Positions 32,508-44,892 of a DNA stretch of 64,000 bases are shown one piece after another. The DNA comes from Astrocystis sublimbata (Eukaryota; Ascomycota; Sordariomycetes; Xylariales; Xylariaceae), in NCBI GenBank assembly GCA_022453515.1, contig JAJNNY010000006.1, positions 1,054,001 through 1,118,000 of the forward strand. Direction: 5' to 3'. The position numbers and the translations under genes are program-made. The notes beneath the pieces were generated by a model. The model ran no database searches, was not told the origin of the DNA, and saw only the letters and a program-made list of their open reading frames with translations. Position 1 is the first letter of the stretch. Each line of letters starts with the position of its first letter.

Positions 32508-33056
32508 TGTGGAAAGTTGTGTAAACTGCTGTAACCAGAGAACTTATTGAACGTGAAATAAGGTATTGTGAAGAGGTTGGCGTGTGGCTCTGGAGAAGCT
32601 GTTGGGTCAGCAAATCGTAGTCAAGTGATTTGAAAGCACCATAAAGACTGAGTGCAAAGACGGAGTGCTTCATCGATGAACCACAGGGCTTCGAGGAGTG
32701 TTGCCTTGAAGAAAACCTGAAGCTCCTGGACACTAGGCAGGAGGGTATGTGCAGATATGATGCTGTGGAGAGAACAGTGGTGAAGAGACAGTCCGGAGGG
32801 GGGTAGAGGGAGTATAATATGCAATGCCGATGTGAGAGAGACAAAGAAGTTGGGCTGTAGGTAGGTAGGGTAGTATTACATGTAGTATTAAGGTGACAGT
32901 AGTAGTGGTGGTGGTAGTGGTGGGTGTTGGGGACTCTGAGGTGAGTGGAACGATGGATTGTGAGAGCGGGACAGCCGGAAGGCAGGCAATGACTGGTTGA
33001 GTGAGGAGGGGAGTAAGAAAATGGTCGATGGTCATCTGTAACCAAGATGCGCTCAA
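32508..33056 (-). promoter_or_regulatory. probable bZIP 5' leader with upstream ORFs
   Basis: On the minus strand this stretch is CT-rich, as a fungal leader. Four ATGs precede the main start: at 33035 (100 codons, ends 32733), at 32881 (ATG directly followed by TAA), at 32673 (69 codons, ending at 32464 and so overlapping the main ATG out of frame) and at 32642 (11 codons). If all lie in the transcript, translation of the bZIP should be strongly controlled. The transcription start is unknown. Confidence 0.45.
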
Positions 33057-33975
33057 CTTACAATTTCTTCGGGTGTGTCTAAACGATGTGCGAGGGTGCG
33101 ATCCGTTTATCTATGTAAGACAGAGAGAGCACGTTGAAGGGAAGAAGACAGGAAGAATGGATTAAAGAAACTGGTTCAAGGCCAAGGTAGGACCTGGGAA
33201 CTGCAGTGCAATGCGAGACTGCGTAAATCTCGAACAATATCGACAAGAGATGTATGTTTTGCTACCATGAGGTCGGGGGCGCCAGTTGGACGGGGGGCGA
33301 GGAAGCCGGCGGTACTTAAGGAAGAGCTCGTCAGGTTGGGTCGCTGATGACTTCGGCAGGGATACGCCTATACATCTCTACATCTACATCTGCATCTGCA
33401 GCAGCAGCGCAGCCAAGGGCAGCGGTACGGCACACCCCCGTCGCTATTGACTGGGGGGTAGGGGGAGCAGGGGGGGATGGATTTGGGGATTGGAGACTGT
33501 CAAGAGCATGTCCAGGCAGTGGGGAAGAAGCCCATCTGGTGCCCATGAGACCGCCGGCTGACGAACAGGAGCTGCTCGAGCTGGTTGGAGCTGGAGTGGT
33601 GGTGTGAGCAGGAGTGCGCATATCCTGGGATGAGGCCGTGGAACGGGTCTCTACGGGTCCTCTGGACGGGTCTGTGCCCGGGGGGTGTACGCTACACACG
33701 CCTCGACACGCTCCCTCCTGCTCCTAGCCTGTCAAGCCTGTCCCTAGCACGCGGGAGCAGCGAGATGGAAGCTGTTCCGGTCGATGTGACCCTCAGCCAA
33801 GACACTTAGGCCGTCACCACGCCCCACCGTCTTCATAACTGCCTCCAATATCGAAAAGTAGGTGAGCGAGCAGGAGGAGCAGCAGGAGCAGGGCAGAACA
33901 GAGCAGGTCCTCCAGAAGCCCGTCGTCGGCCTCTTGAGTTTCGACTCATCGACTCATCGGCCGACGGCCAGTGGT

Positions 33976-34000
33976 CTTGTCTTGTCTTGTCTTGTCTTGT
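33976..34000 (+). repeat. (CTTGT)n microsatellite
   Basis: Five perfect CTTGT units followed by a TG-rich end. Confidence 0.88.
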
Positions 34001-34761
34001 GTGTGGTCGACATGTCGCTGCAGCCAGCCTATTATCCATCGACGCTCGCATCGTACCGGCAGCTTGTGCAGTCGGAACATCACGAGGCCTATGTAAGAGA
34101 GCCCAAGCCACTCTTGTAGGTAGGTAGCCAGCCTATCGTTCACAGCCTGGCAAATAGGACATTCGCGATTGCTCTAGTTAGTCTGATACCTACATAGGTA
34201 GGCGTGGTAGGTAGCGACTATCGTGAGATGGCCGGTTAGACCCAAACGGGAAACTGCCTACCTCACATGGCAGCTAGATTAGACGAATCGGTACGTACAG
34301 CCGGTTGGTTCTACAGGTCGAAATTCCCAAAGGTCATGACCATGACCGCCAGTCGAAGCATGCGACTGGTTGGCTGGGTTGGGGAAGGTAAACGGACGGA
34401 CGGCATAGCGCCACGGTGAAAAAGCCAGTTTTGCACACACGCAAAGAAACGGTTCTGCTGCCCATTGCCAATACGGTGGATGGGTGGATAGGTGGGGGAC
34501 TGCAGGAGACGTTATGCGAAGGCTCCGTTGGGAGCTGCCGAAGGTCAACTCGCAGGTGTGCGACTGTGCCCTACCTGATTGATGTCTTACCTTAGGTAAC
34601 CAACCTTGTACCCAGGTACCGTAGCGTAGCAATCAATGACAAGAAGTACCCCCGTACCCTGGTGGCTGCTGCACGCCGCTCGGCGCCATGCAGGTTGGGC
34701 ACCGACAATGGCCTCCCTTGGGTGCGAATTGCTACCTAACCGCTTCCTTGGAGCAATGCTC

Positions 34762-34812
34762 TACACACACACAAACACACATACGAGTACACACACACAC
34801 ACACACATACAC
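34762..34812 (+). repeat. (CA)n microsatellite
   Basis: About 50 bases of CA/AC dinucleotides with a few interruptions (AAAC, ATACGAGT). Confidence 0.88.
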
Positions 34813-37800
34813 TCGCGGCGCCTACGCCATTGGCGAATCTCTGGCGCGCTTCCTATTGCCCAGATAGCCCAGTATCTATCTACGTACTACGGGCATGACA
34901 GGCAGGCATTGTCAGCGCTGCTCTACTGGCGATAGGCATCACTGGTGATCATGTCCACGCTCACCATCGAAATACTTACTAATGCCTAATGCTTAGCTCG
35001 TTGCTGCGGCCACTCACATACTATCCCAACACCGACAGGTACTTTGTTGGCAGCAGAGAGCCGATCGGGCCTGTGGCTGATGGTTGGTAATGTGATAGCA
35101 AGCCTCGAATAGAAGCCATCGAGATGACGACTCCTATGGCCTAGCAGTGTCCATGCCGTGCCACACGCTGCCATGTTTACGCAAGCATGGCCGAGAGCTC
35201 TTTCACGAGAAAGCCCGAGGGACGGGTTTGCCCAACATTCTGGTCCTCGGCACCATCGAGAAAGCCCACGGGCGGTGTCTTCACATACCAATCAGATGAC
35301 GCCCTCCACTTGGTGTTCCAAGATATACAGTACAGTATTGTAGGTTAGATATTCATTACCTGGGACCGATAAGAGTGACATGAAACGAACCAAAGTGCGA
35401 TTGCATCAGCGGAGAAGAACCAAGCCTGTTTTCTTCTCGTGGCGCAAATCCATCTATAAGTCCTATTCGTCCGTGGCGGTCTACGCCATTGCGGGCTGGA
35501 GTGTGGCCGTTGAGCACAATGGAAGCGCGAATCTATCAACGCTCATCATAACCCGCCGGCTCGCCTCGCCTCACTCGTACGGTCAATCTTATATCTATCC
35601 CTCTGAAGATCAGAAAAGCTTTGACCTGCCCCGGGGCGTCGCTTGCGGTCGCTTGGGTCTCGGAACGGGAGACGGGCGAGACAATCGCATATCATCAAAT
35701 CGAAGCTAGACATGGAGCCTGGAGTCGATCTCTCAGTTACCCATGCTTTTTACTTTCTATCTACATATATTCTACACTATAATCAATATACTAGACAGTT
35801 GCATATGCCTATATCCACAACAAATCATGTGAATGCCTAACCGATTGAACGAGCAGACCCGTTGAGGAGCTTGGTACCTAGGTGATTGATTCTACTAACT
35901 TGAAAATATTTCAAATGTACTGTATCTAGCTAGGTATGCTTGGTATGGGAGTTGAGAATCGCGACTCCACCTTGGTTGTGGGAAAGTTCTTGCGGTGAAG
36001 ATGTTTCTAAAAAAAGCACGGCAATGTACCGGGTAGGAGCGTTGAGCACGGGACACAGGCATACAGGTACCGGCTGAGGTGCCAGTGAAGTTGCAATAGG
36101 ACTCTAGTCCTCTAGTCCGCCTCATTCATTCCCCTCCCTCATACGAAGATACGAGCCTGCCATGAGAGAGAGCACTTTAGTGGTTAAAATGATGTATCGG
36201 GCTTTTGATGTGGGCATCCATGGACGAGAGAAGACCTCATCTGTTAGTTGCATTTCCCGACAAGCAATAAGCTGGTTGTTGCACATCCGCCAAGCCCACC
36301 CAGAACAAGAGAGGTACGGAAGCTATCGATCCCATTGTGGCCGAGACAGCTTGTAAGTGGCCCGTCACGGCGATCGAAACGGCGTTTCGCCTCCCTACGA
36401 ACATAGTCCTATATTCGATTTCCAATGGCATATCGCCAGGGCAGCTAGACCGGGCTAGCCTTTAGCCGAACATAAAACATCTTAAGTGGCGCTTGTGCGC
36501 GCGCGTCCCAGCTGTGAGTACCATTAGCCTTTAGGTAGTATATGCGCATGTAGGTACTGGGTGCAGCGAGCGAGAGCTGCTCGTCATGATAGGCGAGTGC
36601 ATGTTTCGATGCTGCGAGCGCAAGGTCACCGCCAGGACGACTGATGCTCGGCGGAACCCAACTATCTGGCTATCTGACACAGACCGGGGCGGAGAGAGAG
36701 GCGAGAGAGGGAAAAGTTGGCCTGTTGTTCCGACCGACCGCGCGCGCATGTCAATATTTACGCGAGGTTGGTGGACATCCTTGTCCATATTGATTGGCTC
36801 CGGGTCAATAGCATATTTGGGTGATTGGGTTCGAGATAGCCGCGCGTTCGTCATCCATCGCTAAGCTCCGAAAGGGCAAATGTACCCTCACGTCCCTTGC
36901 CGCACGACTGTTCCATCCGACAGCTGTGGCTTGACCGTTCAGCTCAGCCTTGGTGAGCGCCGCCGCCGCTGCGAAGCGCGGTGCGTCGGGGCAGATAAGC
37001 GAGCCTAGTCCGCCTCAACCAGGCGATTGGGCGATCCTCGGAAATTGGACTAATTATGCTTGCGATGGCGGTTCTACTACTAAGTGATCTAACGGGTTCT
37101 CAGGCCCAGTTCCATGCGAAACAGGGTCTATCACGGTCAAGACCTGTTGTTTTTATGACACAATTCGCGTCGAGATCAACTCAATATGTGACGCAGCACG
37201 GTACGAAAATTTGGAGAGAGGGGCAGATCATATGCTCATACTCCACGGCTACTGTCCACGGGTCGGCCTGCTCCGTCACCGAGTCGGGAATACAAGGAAA
37301 TCTTTCAACCTTCTCCTCCTCAGGTGGACTGTGTACGAGCAGGCAGTTATGCCGGAGAACTACTTACACTAGGCGACAATAAGGAGCTGCTGGTGGAGCG
37401 CTGTCCAAGTTGGGAACCATCAGGCACGAATGAGATTGTGATGCTGGCCGCATTAAAGCCGGCCAGGTCCTGCTACGAGACGTGATCGAGCTACCTATCC
37501 CATTCTAGTGCCATCCAATAGTCAGAATCGAGAAGGCCCGTCTCTACGACACACCGTTTTAGGGATCCTCAGGGTCGCCTATCCTCAGGCCGAAGAGCGC
37601 AGCAACGCCTGAACCTGCTGTTGTTACGAGTAGACTTTTGTAATCTCGATGAATGAGAATGGCCTGTTACTGTCCATGAGTCGAAGGCAAACAGCGTCTT
37701 CAGATGACGTCGCGACTGATTTGACTTTGCTGTCCATAAGCCCGAAGCCTGCAAACTATACGCTTGCATATGCAAATGGAAGTGTCTTGTGAGACAGTGT

Positions 37801-38788
37801 TGTACAATTTGGGTTTGTAATACGAACTTGGAGTTGGTTTTATCTGGTGACCAAGTATGTTGTCCCATGTTTGTCCCAGGTAATCTAAATCTCTAAGTGG
37901 TTGTTGACATGCTCTCATAGAATAGATGTGATGCGAGCTAGCGTGAAGGTACGGTACTTTCGAACCCACCTGACACCTCGTGGCATCAGATGCGAGCATC
38001 TTGACTGGCTTATACCCTCCCGATACACACAGGAAGATATCGTCACTTGAGTCTATCTGACATGTAGCAAGCACATCGCTATGCTATGGCATAGTCTCAT
38101 CAGTGAAGTTACGCTATGTTGCTATCTACTTCAGCATTCAGCCCCATCGAAGATAGGCGATGCATTCCTGAGGACTCGGAAGCTGTTCCGGCTTGAACCA
38201 GACAGCAGAGCAACCCATTTTGGTGCGTATCTCTCATCAGTTCCTGTCCAGTCATCGTGAAGTGGTTGGAGCATTGGAAACCAAACTGGTGCCCAACTTT
38301 GAAAACCGATAGCGCCCTCCACTTTGCCCTACGTACCTCGCACCGAGTGGAGCACTTGATTTGTGTGCCAATGTTCCCGATGGAGTTTGAAGTGGCAAGT
38401 GTGAATTTGTCAATTCAATGACTTGCGTGGCGGTGTAGAGGCAGAATAACGGCCCGTAACACAGTTGTATGGACAGGAGTCTTAGACGGATACACTATTG
38501 CTGGTTCGAACTGGTTGGTACAGAAATAGTAAGTCTTTGTTGGCAGATTCGGCCAGGTCGAGGTAGTACTCGCCAGATGCAGCGTAGCTGCAATGGGGAA
38601 CACTGCAAGCAGACCTTACGATGTGGGGGAGGGAGTATGAAAGATGCGGTGTGGTGGCCCAATTAGTAAAATCGGCATCTTTGACTCATAGTGCTTTGGG
38701 ATCGGAGCAGTTAGACTCATTTTCATCCTATGTCGCTCGCTAGGGCGGTGTCCATAATTGTTGTTGAGAGATCCAGTAGCAACCCAGA

Positions 38789-40551
38789 CTACTCAAAATC
38801 CCATAGTTTGACAAAGAGGCTATCTTCGACCCCAGATGATGGATCGTTTGGCAGGAACACCCGTTTTGGAATCATGAACTCTACTACGGGCGGCTTCTTC
38901 ACAGATTTTGACAGCTCAGCCTCGACAAGCTAGGGATGTGGTCAGTTATGGATTCAATTGATTCGTGACCAGAAAGGTGACGTGACTCACACTGTTGTAT
39001 GAATGGTCCAGGAAATCCTCCATATTATACCACTGCTTGGTGAACTGTTCAGATATTATTTTCGCGATGGTTGCAACATTAGGGTGATAGTGTGATTGGA
39101 GTTGCACAACCTCCCACAAGCAGCTATCAATAGCTTTTGTTTGCATGGGGTCTTCCTCCTTCTCGTTGAAAGGATCAGCCATTCCTTGGTCCTCTATAGT
39201 GGCTTTTTCTTCCGCGTCCCGTATGACACGATGAATCATAAAGGTACACAGAGGATGTCTCTTGAAAAGATTGTATATCCATGGTATCACAGCAACAATG
39301 GCGGATGGAGGAGCGTTCAGGCAGAGCCTTGCCAGTCTCTTAATGAAGCTAGCAACGAGGGCTGCCGGCAAATGTGTTGACGACAGAAAGGTGTCGAGTA
39401 GCCGTAGGAATTTGGATCGGTGCTTGGAGTGTAAGATATCGGAGTCTAGCAGTGAGTACAGCTTTTGATAGAACGAGGGGTAGTCTAGGTTGCGGCTCTG
39501 TATGAGATAGAACAGACCAGAGAGAGCGAGCAGAGATAGCGACCCTCCAGCATCGTAAGAATCGGTTAGGAAGTCCATCAGTAATTCTGGCTGGACGAAC
39601 CAAGGAGCTATGGACTCGGCCATGATCTCAAGCAGCCTCTTTCTCTGTTGCCGATCGGGATTTCGCCGTAGCAGTGCAAGCCAAGCTGACTGGCATTGCC
39701 TCTTCTGCTTGTGTACCGACAAGACGGCGTCAGCCTTCTTCTTGGGAAGGTCGACGAATAAAGACCCTATCTCCTCGGCGGTCTCAGGAGCGCTGTCGAA
39801 AAATGAAAGCATCTCAAAGACACTGTCGAAAAGATCGACTCCTATTGTTGACTCCTGCGAATCGGACAATATTTCACTATACATGATTAGTTAGTCGCGC
39901 GAGGATGCATCTGCGAGGATGCGCTCCTTACCTGAATACCTGGAAAGTATAGAAACGCACATCGGCATACGGCCCCAGGTACTTCTCACAAAACTCGCCC
40001 TGGACCTCCTCGAAGCGGTTGTTCAGAAGGATGCCTACAATCTCCTTCAGAAAAGGCTTGGGGAAGTTGGATTCGCCTCTGTCGCCGGCGGATTGGGTTT
40101 CGGCCTTGAGGAGTCGCATGGATATGGTGAGGGCAGTCAGGGCCGCGTCTTCATCCCCAAGTAGAAGCATCAGGTGCTTCTTGAACTCGGCTAACCTCCC
40201 TTTGAGCCATTGTAGGACGACGCCTTCTTTCTCGGACTGGCCTGGTTTGCGTGATAAGGCGCCCGATGCCAGCAACCTCAAGAACACCCTGCACAGACTG
40301 ACGGTGGCGAACACTGCGGCATCGGGGTTCTCTAGGTCCCTAGCAAAGTCGAGTAGGATTGTGATGTTGTTGTAGTTTTTCTTTGACTTGAGAACGCCGT
40401 CTTCCAGTTGTAGTATCTCGGCTTGTTGGTCTTGGTCTTGATCTGCCTCATCCTCGTCGTCGCTGGTGGCGGGTTTCGTTCGCTTAATGGACTTTTCTGG
40501 TACTTTGACTCGTTTTCGCTTGAGAGACGACTCGGTGATGGTACTAGGCAT
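38789..40551 (-). CDS. noc4: nucleolar complex protein 4 (Noc4/Utp19)
   Basis: Three exons: 40551-39932, 39876-38991, 38929-38789; 548 residues, phases 2 and 0 agree. The N-terminus is basic with KRKRVKVPEK, a likely nuclear signal, then an acidic Asp/Gln run. The middle has HEAT-like helices; the C-terminal CBF/Noc region includes RLARLCLNAPPSA, IPWIYNLFKRHPLC, FNEKEEDPMQTKAIDS and LQSHYHPNVATIAK, then ISEQFTKQWYNMEDFLDHSY, all signature blocks of the family. Exon 3 (LVEAELSK to KLWDFE) supplies the conserved end. Noc4 pairs with Nop14 in the small-subunit processome and is needed for 40S subunit maturation and export. It shares a 763-base divergent promoter with ATP4. Confidence 0.93.
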
Positions 40552-41314
40552 TTTGCTGCCTGGTGCGACGAAGAGTCGCTGTGGTGGTTGAAAAAAAGAC
40601 GAACTTTGCGACTACAAAAAACGCCAACGAGATTGAAGGTTCCGATAGCGACCAAAAAAAATATTGCCAGCCTTGAGGTCCACTAATCACAAGGCTGATT
40701 GATCTGCGTAGTACCTACACCTCGTACCTAGAAGTACCCGCTACGAGTTCTCTAGGGTACCTCCCTAGGTACATGTAGGTGCCTACAGGTGGTCCCTAGC
40801 AGCCTAGCACTTAGGTACCTATTTCCATGTAAATGGCGTACTACCTACCTGCAGATATCTAGGCAAGTGTCGTGCACAAGTATCTCTCTAGGCCGTGAGC
40901 AAACCCCTTAACCAAACTTAGAATTTATCTACCTAGTAGTCTCTGTAATATTGCATCTCCGAGAGAAACGAGAATGAATGACAGGTGGGAGCGATAGTTG
41001 AGCTCACATAGAGGGGCATGGATAGTTGAAGTGAGTAAGTAGTTGGGAGTATCAGTACCTAGGTAGGCAGAATTAGGCCCTTGAAGCTTCCAGCATGTTG
41101 CAGGCCATTTAGCACGGCAAAGCCCACTAATCACGTGCGGCGTCAGCCAATTGCGGAAGCCGATTGGCCCCGATTGGAGCTCCCGTCCAGCCGAATAAAA
41201 CCTCATTCCCAATATCCGCCGCCGACGCTGCGTACAGACAGCCTGTTGAACACCTCTGATCTGACATCTTCGACCTCGCCGCCGCTCCTCTCGGTCCATC
41301 CTCTCACACACACA
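40552..41314. promoter_or_regulatory. divergent promoter of NOC4 and ATP4
   Basis: The two genes point outward from this region. The left part is dense with GGTACC/CCTAGGTA-type elements (about 40705-40840); the right part carries an E-box and three CCAAT boxes close to ATP4. The final CT-rich stretch with ACACACACA just before the ATG is the ATP4 leader. Confidence 0.65.
41132..41177 (+). promoter_or_regulatory. CACGTG plus three CCAAT boxes upstream of ATP4
   Basis: CACGTG at 41132-41137, CCAAT at 41147-41151, and inverted CCAAT (ATTGG) at 41163-41167 and 41173-41177. CCAAT boxes are bound by the Hap2/3/5 (HapB/C/E) complex, a known activator of respiratory genes; clusters 140-180 bases before a respiratory gene start fit that role. 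Confidence 0.65.
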
Positions 41315-42307
41315 ATGGCCTCCCGTCTGGCTACACGCGCCTTCGGTAAGTCCGCCCCCATGGTCCCTGTCCCTCGCCTTGTGTGTCGTGAGCGATCCGC
41401 CCGCAGACCTGCTCACTCCGCCCGCTTCGTGCTCGCAGGTGCCGCCGCCCGCGCCCGTCCCGCCGTCGCCCCGCGCGCTGCCCTACCCGCTGTCGCCTCC
41501 TCCTGGACACCATCGCGGTCTGCCTCCAACGTCCCCGCCGAGAAGCCTGAGGCCAAGGCCCAGTCCATCATCGACTCCCTGCCCGGCAACTCCCTCATCT
41601 CCAAAACCGCCATCCTGTCCTCCGCCGCCGGTCTCTCCGTCTACGCCATCAGCAGCGAGTACTATGTCGTCAACGAGGAAACCGTCGTCGCCTTCTGCCT
41701 CCTCAGCGTCTGGGGTGCCCTCATCAAGTTCGGTGGCCCCATGTACAAGGAGTGGGCCGAGGCCCAGAACGACAAGATCAAGGGCATCTTGAACGCCGCC
41801 CGCGCCGACCACACCCAGGCCGTCAAGAACCGCATCGAGAACGTCCAGCAGATGGGCGGTGTTGTCGATGTCACCAAGTCCCTCTTCGAGGTTTCCAAGG
41901 TATGCCGTGGCGGGGAAGAAGGAGAAGAAAGAGCATCTGCATGATGGGAGAGGGATAGAGCAATTGGGGCAGCAGGCTGATCAGCATACGTGCAGGAAAC
42001 CGCCAAGCTCGAGGCCCAGGCCTACGAGCTCGAGCAGACCACCGCCCTGGCCGCCGAGGCCAAGTCCGTTCTGGACTCGTGGGTACGATACGAGGGACAG
42101 GTCAAGCAGCGCCAACAGAGGGAACTAGCCGAGAACGTCATCGCCAAGGTGAAGAAGGAGCTCGAAAGCCCCAAGGCCCTTCAGCAGATCCTTCAACAGA
42201 GTATCGCTGATGTGGAGAGTATGTCTTGATGATCCCAACCGCCCCGGATTACCCATTACTTCGACACTAACATATGCCCAGGGATCGTTTCGTCAAAGGC
42301 TCAATAG
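41315..42307 (+). CDS. atp4: mitochondrial ATP synthase subunit 4 (subunit b)
   Basis: Four exons: 41315-41345, 41439-41899, 41996-42218, 42282-42307; 246 residues, all joins in frame. The first 45 residues are rich in Ala and Arg with almost no acids (MASRLATRAF then AAARARPAVAPRAA), a mitochondrial presequence. PGNSLISKTAILSSAAGLS and the following segments to FCLLSVWGALIKFGGP form the two membrane helices of fungal subunit b; the long hydrophilic helix that follows (Ala/Glu/Lys-rich) forms the peripheral stalk. It ends in RIVSSKAQ. Subunit b joins the Fo membrane sector to the F1 head as part of the stator in the inner membrane. Codon use is strongly biased to C-ending codons, as in highly expressed genes. 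CCAAT boxes lie upstream. Confidence 0.96.
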
Positions 42308-42718
42308 ACTTGTATAATTAAGATACCTTCTAACGCAAACAAGCCTTTCCTTTTGTGTCACCAACCTGTGTTTATAGAACACCCTGTGCATTAGTCAAGA
42401 GAAACATTCAACGTTACGCGTTCGGGCCTTATTTTGTCACCATCAAAATACCCACACCTGACTATTATAGCTTGTGAAAAACCAGTGGCTTTCATGTTCT
42501 CAACCACGTGGATCATCCTGCTGAGATCTACTAACTGCCGATTGCGCCACGTCTGTGTACCGCGGTTCTACACGATACGGCTGATAACTTTGCCGACATA
42601 AGATTTCCCATTCGCACGCCGAGGAAGTTCCATTGATTGGGCTCCGAATTTTGGACGACTGCTTAGATAGGACAGCTACCTCTAACTGTATCGTTCGAGT
42701 CGATCAGGCCATTCCGCT
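42308..42718. other. intergenic region between convergent genes
   Basis: ATP4 and the UBE3D-like gene converge here. No coding sequence seen; it should hold both 3' UTRs and polyadenylation sites. Confidence 0.6.
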
Positions 42719-44343
42719 TTACTTGGCAAGGAGCCCGACGGTCCACTCCTTGAATCTACGATCGCTCTCTGGGACATAGCTATTACTCCTTACGAGGAGC
42801 TCACCGATTTTCGCGATTGCCTCGGAGGGCAACGAGATATCCTGGACGTCTGAAGTCATGGAATCGAGCAATTTGTCCGCCTCTTTCTGGGTGACGGATC
42901 GATAGAACACCTTGATGGCGCTAGCAGGAGACGCAGGGGCCTCAGTCGACGAATACGTGATGTTGGCATTGAACACCCAGATGTTGAGCAAATCTCTCTT
43001 GTCGCTTGCGGCCGGAGACTGGGTGTTGCGGCTGCCCAGGCCCTTGATGGGGAGTAGAATGGACTTGGAGCAACCGGAGCGAGCCATGGTCGCCAGAAGC
43101 ATCGCACTGACGCACTGCGCTAAGCCGGGAGGAGGCCCTTGAATAGCCTGCTTTGGCTGCTGTACGGAGACCTGCCATTTGAAAAGTGATACGGAAGATG
43201 CATCCTCGTTGTTTCGTACGCCTACGTTTGCTCTGCAGGAGGTGCAGTGCAGGGTGGTTGTTGCTTTGGTTTCATTGCCTGGCTCGTTGGTTTCCTCTGG
43301 GGCTGAAATCTAGATCCGCGGCGATCAGCGGCTTGTTCATTTCAGGTAGGGTGCATTGAGTTCGTAATCGTTCTCAAGGCCTAGCAAGGATGGATGTGAA
43401 GAATGGCATTGATTTTCAGATTATCTATGTATACACATGTACCTCTGTTTAATCCTAAGGCTTCCACGTCCAGGAAGACTCCGGGGAAACGGAGACGGCC
43501 TTCCGGATAACGCCGGCGTCGATCCCAGAGTCGAAGACATAGGGTCCAACAAACCAGTGAAACCGCAATGGAAGATGATTGGTTCTTTCTAGGGTAGGAG
43601 TATCGGTGACCAGTCCACTGAGAAGCAGAGACGCTGGCTCAGGCCACCTTCTATATACCCAGGGGTTGAAAGTGATATGACATTCTCCTGATAAACATGC
43701 TAAAAACAAGCAAAAGAGAATAGCTTACCGAGCTTACTACCATATCTGATTCTGCTAGAAGGAAGGATGTCAAGTCGACGAAGCCGATACCGGACTGTGC
43801 TGTGATGCGCGAGCTTGCGCCGTAGCCACGGTTGGTCAGGTTCTCCTCGTCGTGGCCGTCTTTTTGGTGGTCGTGAGGCTTGTGGCAGTGCCAGAACTCC
43901 ATCATCTCGGCCCAGTTCTCGCTCGGCAGATCTTTCCACACCTTGAGCGTGTCGGCGTCAACGATGGATGTCTGACAGGGCCTGCATGCTACGGCCGAGC
44001 CAGGTCGGATGTCTACTGCGGACCAGGGGACGGTGTCCTCCGCCGATGTAGACAGACGACGCGCAGTTGCGGGCGCAGCGAGCGGGGGTCTCCAGGAAAG
44101 ACGAGTGCTGCTTGCCCCTTCGCCCACTTCCCTGATGGGCAGTTGCGAGGCTGGAGTCACGTTCTCAGGAAGCCGGATGGTGGCGCTGGATCCATCATGC
44201 GCTACTGTCAGAGTCCGCCCATCTGTGGCGATTGATGCCCGCGTGGCTTCTGCTACAGGGGTTGGGAGAGTGCATCCGATGGATATTTGCCGAATGTTGG
44301 ACAGGAGCTCTGCGTATATGAGAATGCGCGGTGAAGCCGACAT
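42719..44343 (-). CDS. UBE3D-like E3 ubiquitin ligase (HECT_2 family)
   Basis: Two exons: 44343-43729 and 43309-42719; 401 residues, both phase 0. Exon 1 has CRPC at residues 120-123 and KVWKDLPSENWAEMMEFW followed by HCHKPHDH, the hallmark block of the family; exon 2 starts near HCTSCRANVG, a second Cys pair, then SLFKWQVSV and a C-terminal domain ending in EWTVGLLAK. Known members bind the E2 UbcH10 and act as atypical E3 ligases. Two equally good donors (GTAAGC) lie nine bases apart at 43737 and 43728. The intron is about 420 nt, long for this window, and a separate 84-codon frame inside it (43455-43709) cannot be joined in frame; an extra exon or alternative 3' end remains possible. Confidence 0.82.
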
Positions 44344-44892
44344 GGTGTATGGTCAAAGAAGGAGGTTTCTTGACCACGCTGCTGGGAAATAGCTAAGGTG
44401 GGGCCTTTCCACAAGGGTCCTATGTAGGCAGGCCCGCAGGGTACTGTACTGTAAGCTTACCCCCCAGCTTAGCGCACTTAGTGCCTTGAACCTTCCAGCA
44501 AGCTCGCAAGCTACCCCTACACGCTTCGATACCTACAGCTGTATTGTATTATTGCTGGAAACCTTGACATCCTCTCATCTCAGCTTTCTAGGTTGCCAGG
44601 TTGAGGTCATAAAGACGATCGTTACCCACCTTCCAATCCAATTGCCGCTGGATTGAAAGATTGCAAGAGCATCACGGTACCTAGAAATCAGGCCGTCTCC
44701 GCAAGTGCTGGTCCGCACCATCTTTCGTGGCGGCCTCCTCACCTAGGAAGATCCGGGTTAGGTAATCGAACGGCACAGTGATATACCATCGTCCCGTCCC
44801 CTCTCTGCCCCAACCTCATTGCGTCACAACTCACAACTGTCCTTCCTCCCCAGACTACAGGTTGTTTCAACGATTTTGCCAATAAACTTGCC
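44344..44892. other. divergent promoter of UBE3D-like and questin oxidase-like genes
   Basis: 549 bases between two divergent starts. CT-rich sequence precedes the right-hand gene. No coding sequence seen. Confidence 0.6.

Larger units (their letters stand above)
33057..38788. other. 5.7 kb gene-free interval upstream of the bZIP gene
   Basis: No supported gene on either strand; the longest frames are about 125 codons and lack recognisable motifs. Contains (CTTGT)n, (CA)n, (TAGG)n tracts and several CCTAGGTA-type elements. It probably holds the bZIP promoter on the left and the NOC4 3' flank on the far right; the remainder is unexplained. Confidence 0.55.

Noticed and set aside
41411..41812. 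Long antisense and out-of-frame readings over ATP4
   Set aside because: Shadows produced by the strong C-ending codon bias of ATP4.
43455..43709. 84-codon frame in the UBE3D-like intron as an additional exon
   Set aside because: Its acceptor needs phase 1 whereas both donors of exon 1 are phase 0, and the outer exons join perfectly without it.
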